This document shows, one piece after another, positions 16,676-23,784 of a DNA stretch of 64,000 bases. The stretch lies in NCBI GenBank assembly GCA_020633055.1, contig JACKEJ010000007.1, forward strand, positions 434,001-498,000, in the 5' to 3' direction. Each line of letters begins with the position of its first letter. Position 1 is the first letter of the stretch. This DNA comes from Sandaracinaceae bacterium (lineage in GTDB: Bacteria > Myxococcota_A > Polyangia > Polyangiales > Houyiibacteriaceae). Under the pieces are notes generated by a model that was not told the DNA's origin, did no database searches, and saw nothing but the letters and a program-made list of their open reading frames with translations. The position numbers and the translations under genes were made by a program.

Positions 16676-18781
16676 TCACTGGCCGAGCACGCGCAGCGTC
16701 TGGACGCCCTCCCCTGCCAGCACGACGAGCTCGTGCGACACCGGCTCGCGTCCGTCGATGGTCACGCTGATGTCGAGCGCATCTCCCACACGTCGGCGCC
16801 CCAGCCGCAGCGGCGTGCGACCCTCCACCACACCGTCACAGCGCACCTCGGCGCCTGGCGGCTCCGAGACCACCTCGACCACCCGCGTCAGCGGCACCAG
16901 CTCGGCCACCTGCTCCTGTTCGCCCGCGAGGACGCGCAGGTGCGTCGTCCATGGCTCGTACCCCGCGAGCCGCAGTTGGATGGCGTGATCGGCGCCGACG
17001 ACCAAGCCCTCGATGCGAGCTGGCGTGGTGCCCCCGAAAGACTCACCGTCGAGGAACAACTCTGCACCGGGTGGCACCGAGTCGATGCGCACGACCGGCA
17101 GTGGCGCGGGCTTGATCGCGCGCGCGATGACCAAATAGGTGACCACGCCGACGACCGTCGCCACCAGCACCCAACGGAGCGTGCTGCGCCACTGTCCCCC
17201 CGCCTCCGTACGCTCGGGACCGGCGCTGGTAGGCGTCTTGGGCGTGAGAATGGCCGCCGCTTCGCGGGGGATCCGAGGGGCCCTGGGAATGGCCGAAGCC
17301 GTGGGGGACGCGGCGTTCAGGTACACGTCTGCGTCCTCGGCGAGCGACGCGCTGAGCTCCACCAAGGGGGAGCCACGCCCCCCCGGCGCGGGTCGCACCG
17401 GAACGTCCTTGAGGGCATCGTCCAAGCCCTTGAACACGTCCTCGACGACCGTCGCCTCGTCATCATCGAACCCGGCGGCGTCGAGCTCGCTGGCAACGTC
17501 CTCGAGCGGGAGCGCACCGCGATCCAGCATGGTCGTGGGCTCGTCTTCGTCGTCCGGCGTTCGTCGCACCTGCACGGGGGGCGCCTGCTTCGACGTGTAG
17601 CGGGGTGGTCGCGCGGTCACGCGAATGGCGTTGGGGTTGGTTGGCCGGTCGTCCGATCGAGAGGCTCGGTCGACCGTCGGCAGGTCGTCCCGCGTGCGCT
17701 TCATGTCGAAGATCACGCTCGCCCCTGGCTCGTACTCGTCCACGGTCATCTTGAGCGCGACCGAGTCCCTCTTGCCGGGGTCCGTCCCGAGCACCTTCTC
17801 GCTGGACACCGGCGGCGCGCCCGTCGCGGCGGCGTACTCCTCCATGAACAGCTGCGCCATCAACCGTGCCACCCTCGCGGTCGTGAACGACGGCTGGTGC
17901 TGGTAGAGGAACTGCGTGAGCGCCTGCCCGAAGTCGTGCGCCGACTCGTACCGGTCCTCCGGGCGTCTCGCCAGGGCCTTCATCGTGATCGCGTCGAGCT
18001 CTGCGGGCACGTCGCGGCGGTAGGCGGACGGTGGCTGCACCTCCGCCTTGCGTACGCGATCCAGCAGCTCGGGCAGGTTCTCCGCTTGGTAGAGCATCTG
18101 CCCTGTCAGCAGCTCGTGCAGGAGCACACCCGCCGAGAAGATGTCGGACCGGAGATCCATCGGGTCGCCCCACGCCTGCTCGGGCGACATGTAGTAGTAC
18201 TTGCCCTTGATGACGCCGACCTGTGTGTTCTGTGTCCGCAGCGCCGCCTTGGCGATGCCGAAGTCCGCGAGCTTCACGTCCCCGGAGAAGCTGACGAGCA
18301 CGTTCTGGGGCGAGACGTCTCGATGCACGATGCGGAGCGGGTTGCCCTGGCTGTCGCGCTTGCGGTGTGCGTAGTCGAGCGCCGAGCAGACAGCCGAGAC
18401 GATGTAGGCAGAGATGTCGAGTGGGAGCGCCGCCTGACGGGACCGCAGCGCCTTGATCATGCGGTAGCAGTCGGCGCCCTCGACCAGCTCCATCGCGATG
18501 AAATACGTATCATCGGTGCAACCAAGGTCGAATGTCTGCACCACGTTGTTGTGGTTCAGCAGCACGCTCAGCTTGGCCTCCTCCACCAGCATCGTGACGA
18601 ACTGCTCATCCTCGGAGTACGTGGGGTGGATGACCTTGATGGCCAGGAGCTTCTCGAAGCCGCCAATGCCCTGGGTCTTTGCGACGTACACCTCGGCCAT
18701 GCCACCCACCGCCAGCCGGCGCGTCAGCGTGTATGGCCCGAACGGGCGCGGTAGATCGATAGCTTCGGTGCCGGTGGCCAA
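16676..18781 (-). CDS. Membrane Ser/Thr protein kinase with two PEGA-like periplasmic domains
   Basis: PknB/Stk-type kinase. Kinase domain about residues 14-285: glycine loop LAVGGMAEVY, catalytic Lys in LAIKVIHP, Glu in VEEAKL, catalytic loop HRDVSPQNV, DFGIAKA, and MSPEQA in place of APE. A long acidic linker with TMLDRG and TVVEDV-like stretches follows, then one membrane segment at about 531-552 and two C-terminal PEGA-type units with the signatures DSVPPGAELFLDGESFG and VSEPPGAEVRCDG. In this reading the only usable start is a TTG at 18781 with no ribosome site; no ATG or GTG lies in frame before the glycine loop. An 11-G tract 30 bases upstream shifts the frame: one base fewer would join an ATG at 18839 to the kinase frame. 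The annotated 5' end is therefore uncertain. Confidence 0.88.
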   Translation of the reverse strand: MATGTEAIDLPRPFGPYTLTRRLAVGGMAEVYVAKTQGIGGFEKLLAIKVIHPTYSEDEQFVTMLVEEAKLSVLLNHNNVVQTFDLGCTDDTYFIAMELVEGADCYRMIKALRSRQAALPLDISAYIVSAVCSALDYAHRKRDSQGNPLRIVHRDVSPQNVLVSFSGDVKLADFGIAKAALRTQNTQVGVIKGKYYYMSPEQAWGDPMDLRSDIFSAGVLLHELLTGQMLYQAENLPELLDRVRKAEVQPPSAYRRDVPAELDAITMKALARRPEDRYESAHDFGQALTQFLYQHQPSFTTARVARLMAQLFMEEYAAATGAPPVSSEKVLGTDPGKRDSVALKMTVDEYEPGASVIFDMKRTRDDLPTVDRASRSDDRPTNPNAIRVTARPPRYTSKQAPPVQVRRTPDDEDEPTTMLDRGALPLEDVASELDAAGFDDDEATVVEDVFKGLDDALKDVPVRPAPGGRGSPLVELSASLAEDADVYLNAASPTASAIPRAPRIPREAAAILTPKTPTSAGPERTEAGGQWRSTLRWVLVATVVGVVTYLVIARAIKPAPLPVVRIDSVPPGAELFLDGESFGGTTPARIEGLVVGADHAIQLRLAGYEPWTTHLRVLAGEQEQVAELVPLTRVVEVVSEPPGAEVRCDGVVEGRTPLRLGRRRVGDALDISVTIDGREPVSHELVVLAGEGVQTLRVLGQ

Positions 18782-18810
18782 ACGACGCTCGTGGAACGGG
18801 CGATACTCTC

Positions 18811-18821
18811 GGGGGGGGGGG
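18811..18821. repeat. 11-base homopolymeric G tract at the kinase 5' end
   Basis: Eleven consecutive G on the plus strand (C on the coding strand of the kinase gene), flanked by CTCTC and CTCGGG. It separates the ATG at 18839 and GTG at 18863 from the kinase frame by a single-base shift. It may be a slippage-prone tract or an assembly error. Confidence 0.85.
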
Positions 18822-18968
18822 CTCGGGCCGCCGCCTCATCGGGACGAGAGAGGCAGTCCGCACGCGACTCTATCGCGCGCGCGCGAGACAGGTAAAGCAC
18901 GATGGCCCGCGCGCCAGGCGCATTTTGGGTCCGCGCGCGGAACGCCTTCGTTGTACCATGCGGACACC

Positions 18969-19475
18969 ATGCCCGACACCTCCGTGCCACCCCCTCCCAA
19001 GATCCGCGCCGAGATGCTGCGCGACGTCGGCCTGTTTGGTGGTCTCGACGACGAGTCGCTACAAGTGCTGGCGGACAACCTCCCCGTGATGACGGTGCAG
19101 CCCGGCGACAACGTCGTCGAAGAGGGCGACGACCGCCAGGAGATGTTCCTGGTCATCGCGGGTGAGCTCGAGGTGGTGAAGCACGGACGGGGCGGCGAGT
19201 TCCGCGTGGCCTTGTTCGGCCCCGGCGACTGCTTCGGAGAGATGAGCCTCATCGACGTCCAGCCAAGGTCGGCGACGGTGCGCGCGGTCGCGCACACCCT
19301 GATGCTGCGCATGACCCCGCAGTCCCTCGAAGAGCTGCTCTACCGACGCGATCCCAAAGCGTACAGCATCTTCATCATGAACGTCGCTCGAGAGCTCAGC
19401 CGGCGCCTGCGGGTGGCGGATGGCATCCTGGCTCAGTTCGTGAGCGCGGCGACCGGGCAGCACCTCCACGATTGA
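18969..19475 (+). CDS. Stand-alone cyclic-nucleotide-binding domain protein
   Basis: A 168-residue cytoplasmic protein that is one CRP-like sensor domain without the DNA-binding helix-turn-helix. It opens LRDVGLFGGLDDESLQVLAD and has the beta-barrel GDNVVEEGDDRQEMFLVIAGELEVV and a phosphate-binding cassette FGEMSLIDVQPRSATVRA, with the Glu and Arg that bind cyclic nucleotides in the family. It ends with two helices (AYSIFIMNVARELSRRLRVAD). The ATG at 18969 is preferred because the open frame upstream is shadow-like. It is divergent from the PEGA kinase across 187 bases, so kinase and sensor may be functionally linked; that is inference. Ligand unknown. Confidence 0.85.
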   Translation: MPDTSVPPPPKIRAEMLRDVGLFGGLDDESLQVLADNLPVMTVQPGDNVVEEGDDRQEMFLVIAGELEVVKHGRGGEFRVALFGPGDCFGEMSLIDVQPRSATVRAVAHTLMLRMTPQSLEELLYRRDPKAYSIFIMNVARELSRRLRVADGILAQFVSAATGQHLHD

Positions 19476-19621
19476 GCCCCGCAGCGTTGGAGCGGCGCCC
19501 GGGCCGTCCGAACGTCGCCGTGGCGACCCGCGCGAACGCGCACCGCGCCACGAATGCGCGGGCGGGTGAAGGGTTCGCTCGGTGCTCGCGTCTTGACCCC
19601 GTCAACAGAACCAGTACCCTG

Positions 19622-20110
19622 ATGCCCAACGTGCCTGCGACCCCTGTCCTGCCCACAACGCCCCGGCGGCGCGCCTCTGTGCGTCTCGTCCCGCGTCGGC
19701 GTGCGGTGCTCGCGGCTGGCGTGGCGTTGGCTCTCGCAGCCTGCGGAGACGCTGGAGAAGGCGCTTCGGCCGACATCGACGTCGACGTAAACCCGCTCCC
19801 CGTCGTCGCCCGGTCGGACTGGGACGCGGCACAGCAGACGTGCGAGGGCATGATGAGTGGCGCCGTCGAGTATGGCGTCGCAGATGGGCAACCGGACCTC
19901 CTCGTCGCCATCGGGTCCCGCGGCGTCGTGTGCGTGGACACGTTCCCGGTGTTCGAGAACGAGCTGGGGGCAGACTCCCTGGTCATGCACCGCTTGTGGC
20001 TCCGCTACATGGCCACCCTGCAGGAGCTGGGGCCCGAGCTGGCCATTGACCAGCAGGACCAGCAGGACCAGCAGCCCCTCCAAGACCAACCGGGATCTGC
20101 CCCCCGCTGA
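19622..20110 (+). CDS. Small lipoprotein, function unknown
   Basis: 162 residues starting at ATG 19622. A basic head (RRRASVRLVPRRR) precedes a hydrophobic stretch and the lipobox ALALAAC, so an outer- or inner-membrane lipoprotein is predicted. The mature part has one conserved-looking segment with two cysteines (QQTCEGMMSGAVEYGV and SRGVVCVDTFPVF) that could pair. The C-terminus is a Gln/Asp repeat (QQDQQDQQPLQDQ). The homocysteine methyltransferase-like gene starts six bases after its stop, so they are likely co-transcribed, without an obvious functional link. Confidence 0.72.
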   Translation: MPNVPATPVLPTTPRRRASVRLVPRRRAVLAAGVALALAACGDAGEGASADIDVDVNPLPVVARSDWDAAQQTCEGMMSGAVEYGVADGQPDLLVAIGSRGVVCVDTFPVFENELGADSLVMHRLWLRYMATLQELGPELAIDQQDQQDQQPLQDQPGSAPR

Positions 20111-20116
20111 GGCTCG

Positions 20117-20941
20117 ATGACGGTGGCGATCCTGGATGGCCCCGTCGGCACCGAGCTGCTCGCCCGAGGCGTCGAGACGCCCCTCCCGTCGTGGAGCGCG
20201 GGCGCGATCCGCGCGGCGCCCGATGTGCTGGAGGCCATCCACCGTGACTACGTGCGGGCCGGGGCGACCATCCACACCGCGAACACGTTTCGCACGCAGC
20301 CAGGCACCCTGGGTCGGCCGTTCGCCACGCTGGCAAAGGAGGCGGTCGCGATCGCCCGTCGCGCCGTGCCTGCCACCTGCCGGGTGGCGGGCAGCCTTGC
20401 GCCCGTCGCCGATTGCTATCGGCCCGACCTCAGCCCTGGAGACGCAGCGCGCGACGACCACGCCCAGCTGGCACGCGTGCTGGTGGACGCCGGGTGTGAC
20501 CTCCTGCTCTGTGAGACGTTCCCCTGCGCCCAGGAGGCGTGGGTCGCCGTGGAAGAGTGCGTCCGAACCGGCGCGGATACGTGGGTGGGGTTCACCGCGG
20601 GCCCCGACGGGACGTTGATGACGCCCCAAGAGATGACCGCAGCCGCCCGAGGCGCGCTCGAGCGCGGCGCCACCTGTGTGCTCGTCAACTGCACGCCTGC
20701 GACGCTCACCCTGCCCTACGTCGAGGCGCTCGCCGCGCTGGGGGCCAAGGTGGGGGCCTACGCCAACGCAGGGCGCGTCGATGACGCCATGGGCTGGTCG
20801 GCCGACCCGTTCCTCGCCGCCGACCAGTACGCGAAGCTCGCGGCGAGCTGGGTGGACGCCGGGGCAACGGTGCTCGGTGGCTGCTGCGGCACCGGCCCCA
20901 CACACTGCGCCGCGCTCTCGGACCGGTTTGGCCGTGCCTGA
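20117..20941 (+). CDS. Homocysteine S-methyltransferase family protein
   Basis: Zinc-dependent methyltransferase of the MmuM/BHMT family (methyl donor such as S-methylmethionine or betaine to homocysteine, giving methionine). Zinc ligands are in place: the Cys of VLVNCTPATL and the paired Cys of GGCCGTGPTH near the C-terminus. The N-terminal signature ILDGPVGTELLARG and the segment ATIHTANTFRTQ match the family. 274 residues is slightly short. It lacks cobalamin and folate domains, so it is not MetH. It ends eight bases before the convergent GMC oxidoreductase gene. The exact methyl donor is not visible. Confidence 0.85.
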   Translation: MTVAILDGPVGTELLARGVETPLPSWSAGAIRAAPDVLEAIHRDYVRAGATIHTANTFRTQPGTLGRPFATLAKEAVAIARRAVPATCRVAGSLAPVADCYRPDLSPGDAARDDHAQLARVLVDAGCDLLLCETFPCAQEAWVAVEECVRTGADTWVGFTAGPDGTLMTPQEMTAAARGALERGATCVLVNCTPATLTLPYVEALAALGAKVGAYANAGRVDDAMGWSADPFLAADQYAKLAASWVDAGATVLGGCCGTGPTHCAALSDRFGRA

Positions 20942-20948
20942 GCTGACC

Positions 20949-22460
20949 TCAGCTCGCCCGGCGCCTCCCCCCGACGCGCTCGCGATTGGCCAGCTGGGAG
21001 CTCGCGCGGTGGACCACGCCCATGATGCTGTGCTGGGGGTTCACGCCGAGGTTGGTCGGGAACACGCTAGCGTCCATCACGAACAGCCCGCGAAGCGCGT
21101 GCGCCTCGAGGGCCGGGTCCACGACGCTTGCGCGGGCTGAGCGACCGGCCACCGCGGTCCCAAAGAGATGCGAGGCGACCATGTGGAGGTCGCCGCGCGC
21201 CAGGGCGGGGTTTCTCAGCGCGCGCACCTCGTCGATGCTCCGCAGCACCTCAGGGACCCCGTGCACTCCGGGATAGACCTCCTGGGCGCCGACTTCGAAC
21301 AAGAGCTCGGCCACGAGCGCGAGCCCATCGAGCAGCACCCGAACATCACGCGCGGTGGGGTGATAGGTGACCGCGGGCCGGCCATCGAACCCAACACGCA
21401 CGCGCCCGTGCGCCTCGAAGCGGCACTGCGCCACCCAGTGGGCGTGGTGGTCGAGGTGCGCGAGGCGCTCGAGCCACTCGGCGCCGACCCCCGGGAGCCG
21501 CGCGGAGAGCATCTCTGGGGGCATCGCCAACGACTCGATCTTGAAGCCTTGCGCACGCATGGGGATCTCGTAGGCCTGCGTAGCACCGGGTCCCCTCCCG
21601 ACCGGCTCGGAGAAGCGTCCCACCACGGCGGACCCCGGGTGCGCCTGGAAGCGCTGCCCGACAGGCCCACGCAAGCCAGAGCGCAGCAGGATCAGGGGCG
21701 TGTGGAGCACGCCCGCAGCCACGATCACGCCGCGCCGCGCGCGCACACGGAAGCGCGCTCGCGGCTTGCGCTGCGCGTCGAGCACATCCCCCACCACACC
21801 GACGGCGCGGCCCCAGCGGCGCTCGACCGAGTGGACGCGGCAGTGCGTGTGCAGGCGCGCGCCGTCTCGTAGCGCCATGGGCACGTAGCTCACGTCCATG
21901 CTGCGGCGCGCCTCGGTGCGGCAGCCTTGCAAGCACTCGCCGCTGCCCTCACAGCGCTTGGAGTTGCGCACCATCGCGCGGCCCGGGAGGCCACGCGCCT
22001 CGGCCGCCTGCCTCATCAGCGCGCCGTTGCGCCCCAAGAGCTCGTCGGCCGTCTCACTCACTTCGAGGTCGCGCTCGATCGCGTCGAACGCGCCATCGAG
22101 CGCACGGGCATCGACCAACTCCGAGAGCCCATGTTCGCGCGCCCACTCCTCACGTACGTCCTCGGGCAGACGCCAGATGATGCCACTGTTGATCGCGGTG
22201 CTGCCGCCCACGGCGACCCCTTGCAGCAGCGGCATGGGCGCCGCGTCACGCGTGGCCTGTGCGCCGGCGTCGCGCATGGCGTCGGCCATGGCACCGACCA
22301 TGTCGCGTGGGCGCTCCTGCGAGCGCAGCCAGCCTCCTTCCTCGAGCATGACCACCGAGTGTCCTGCGGCGCTCAGGACCCGCGCGGCCGTGGCCCCGCC
22401 TGCCCCCGTGCCGACCACCACGAAGTCCGCCACATCATCGATCTCGAAGCGCACCATCAT
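20949..22460 (-). CDS. GMC-family FAD oxidoreductase (long-chain alcohol oxidase-like)
   Basis: FAD-dependent oxidation of an alcohol. Start at ATG 22460 (MMVRFEIDD), overlapping the stop of the upstream gene (ATGATG/TGA), so translation is coupled. The Rossmann motif FVVVGTGAGGATAARVLSAAG and the GMC segment VAVGGSTAINSGIIWRLP are clear. A Cys-rich insert CEGSGECLQGCRTEARRS, typical of the fatty-alcohol-oxidase branch, lies near residue 175. The C-terminal GVNPQHSIMGVVHRAS carries the family His/Asn region. 503 residues is near normal. It is the third gene of the GntR operon, so its expression is probably controlled by the paired operator upstream. Substrate unknown; a fatty alcohol or sterol is possible by family resemblance only. 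Confidence 0.88.
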   Translation of the reverse strand: MMVRFEIDDVADFVVVGTGAGGATAARVLSAAGHSVVMLEEGGWLRSQERPRDMVGAMADAMRDAGAQATRDAAPMPLLQGVAVGGSTAINSGIIWRLPEDVREEWAREHGLSELVDARALDGAFDAIERDLEVSETADELLGRNGALMRQAAEARGLPGRAMVRNSKRCEGSGECLQGCRTEARRSMDVSYVPMALRDGARLHTHCRVHSVERRWGRAVGVVGDVLDAQRKPRARFRVRARRGVIVAAGVLHTPLILLRSGLRGPVGQRFQAHPGSAVVGRFSEPVGRGPGATQAYEIPMRAQGFKIESLAMPPEMLSARLPGVGAEWLERLAHLDHHAHWVAQCRFEAHGRVRVGFDGRPAVTYHPTARDVRVLLDGLALVAELLFEVGAQEVYPGVHGVPEVLRSIDEVRALRNPALARGDLHMVASHLFGTAVAGRSARASVVDPALEAHALRGLFVMDASVFPTNLGVNPQHSIMGVVHRASSQLANRERVGGRRRAS

Positions 22461-22879
22461 GCTCCCCCTACCGTGCGAAGGTGAACCGCACGCCTGCCTG
22501 CGGTGCGGCCGTACGTGCTGGCCAAGCGCACGGCAGGGCTCCCGAAGAGCGCCATGGCCGCTTGGATCTTCATCAGGATCGCGAGCTCCCGGACCGCGAA
22601 GGTGTGGTGCTCGAGGAGCTCCGTCAGCAAGGCGGCGCGCTCCTCGGGGGCGAGCTCCACCATCGTCCGCGGCTGCCCCCAGTGCCACGCGGGGGCGGTG
22701 GCGATGGCGCACAGCGCGAGCCGGACGCCCACCGCGCTGATGGCATTGCCGTGGTCGACGAGCGACGCGATCGCTCCGGGATAGTCCACGCCCTCGAGGG
22801 GCAGCCGGGGGTCACCGGCGCCTCCCGCCGTGAACCCACTCAACACGGCCTCGGCCCAGCGCTTCTCGATCGCGATCAT
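22457..22879 (-). CDS. Small accessory protein coupled to GMC oxidoreductase
   Basis: 140 residues, mainly helical (ERAALLTELLEHHTFAVRELAILMKIQAAMALFG), with no signal peptide. The ATG at 22879 has a strong GGAGGTG ribosome site five bases upstream and shares one base with the GntR stop; its own stop overlaps the GMC start. This strict coupling suggests it acts with the GMC enzyme. It resembles the helical N-terminal part of plant and fungal long-chain alcohol oxidases, which in this organism would be a separate polypeptide; this is inference. It could also play a role like the small subunit of gluconate dehydrogenases. Confidence 0.7.
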   Translation of the reverse strand: MIAIEKRWAEAVLSGFTAGGAGDPRLPLEGVDYPGAIASLVDHGNAISAVGVRLALCAIATAPAWHWGQPRTMVELAPEERAALLTELLEHHTFAVRELAILMKIQAAMALFGSPAVRLASTYGRTAGRRAVHLRTVGGA

Positions 22880-23703
22880 CAGGACACCTCCTTCTTCACC
22901 CACGCCTCACCCACTCTTCCGGACACGCCGCGTGTGGTGGAAACCTCGGACCCCTCGGCCGGCATCTTGGACGCGACACCGCTCGGGTCCAGCTCGAGGA
23001 GCGTGCGCCGGTCCATGCGCAGCAGGAGGCTGCGCGACACGCTGCGGACCCGCTCGACGTCGCGCTGGTCCAGCAGATCCACGAGCTTCTCGTACACCGC
23101 GAGCGTGTTGTCCGTGTTGGCGAGGAACGCCGGCCGCGCGAGCGGGTTCGCCTCCACCAAGCGCTCGATGGTGTTGTACAGCAGCGTGAGCGCGACGTTG
23201 TGGGTGCCGACGACCACCCTGCGCGCGAAGGCCAGGTCGAGCGCCATGAAGCTCAGCTGGTCGGCGCTGTGCTCACGCAGCATGCGGAGATCGGCGCGTA
23301 GCGCGTTGAGCTCCTCTCGCGTCGCGCGCTCGGCCACCAGCGCCAGCACCTCGACCGCGAGCAGACGCCGCAGCTCGAGGATGTCGCGCAGGAGTCCGAG
23401 CGGCATCTGGCCGCGCGCGAGCTCCTGCTCCGCGAGGTGCCCCAGCAGCGGCAGCCCGCCCGTCGCCCGGTAGTCCTGGACGCGCGTAGCGGCCCCGTGG
23501 GAGGAGCGCACCAGTCCTTCGGCTTCGAGGCGAGTGAGCGCCGTACGCAACGTCAGCCGGCTGACCCCCAGGGTCTCGGAGAGCTCGCGTTCCCCCGGCA
23601 GGGCCGACCCTGCGGGCAGCTCTCCCGAGAGGATGCGCCGCCGCAACCGCGTGGTGGCAGTGTCGGCGGCAGATCTCCGAGGCTTGGAACGTGGGGTCGC
23701 CAT
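22879..23703 (-). CDS. GntR/FadR-type transcriptional regulator
   Basis: DNA-binding repressor or activator for the downstream two genes and probably itself. Residues about 12-75 form the winged helix (TTRLRRRILSGELPAGSALPGERELSETLGVSRLTLRTALTRLEAEGLV), and residues 95-235 form an all-helical FCD-type ligand domain (LLRDILELRRLLAVEVLALVAERA, LDLAFARRVVVGTHNVALTLLYN, RSVSRSLLLRMDR). The ATG at 23703 has no ribosome site; two FadR-like operators begin only two bases upstream of it, so the transcript may be leaderless or very short and autorepression would block the promoter directly. 274 residues, with about 30 disordered residues at the C-terminus. Ligand not deducible; acyl-CoA or an acid is common for the family. 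Confidence 0.9.
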   Translation of the reverse strand: MATPRSKPRRSAADTATTRLRRRILSGELPAGSALPGERELSETLGVSRLTLRTALTRLEAEGLVRSSHGAATRVQDYRATGGLPLLGHLAEQELARGQMPLGLLRDILELRRLLAVEVLALVAERATREELNALRADLRMLREHSADQLSFMALDLAFARRVVVGTHNVALTLLYNTIERLVEANPLARPAFLANTDNTLAVYEKLVDLLDQRDVERVRSVSRSLLLRMDRRTLLELDPSGVASKMPAEGSEVSTTRGVSGRVGEAWVKKEVS

Positions 23704-23704
23704 G

Positions 23705-23737
23705 ACTGGTAATACCAGTACAAGTGGTATTACCAGT
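23705..23737. promoter_or_regulatory. Paired FadR/GntR-type operator (two TGGT-N3-ACCA sites)
   Basis: Two copies of TGGTNNNACCA (23707-23717 with AAT, 23725-23735 with ATT) have centres 18 bp apart. The outer arms ACTGGTAATACC (23705-23716) and GGTATTACCAGT (23726-23737) are perfect inverted complements around a 9-base spacer, so each site is a near-palindrome and the pair is itself a palindrome. TGGT-N3-ACCA is the known core recognised by FadR-subfamily regulators. It lies between the divergent GntR gene (start 23703) and the histidine kinase (ATG 23785), so it may control both. Confidence 0.85.
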
Positions 23738-23784
23738 TGTCAACGGGGGTCGTGACGTTTCCGCGGACTGCTACGCTGCGGCCC

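Noticed and set aside
19433..20905. 490-codon minus-strand frame opposite the lipoprotein and methyltransferase-like genes
   Set aside because: No domain; the plus-strand product has intact zinc ligands.
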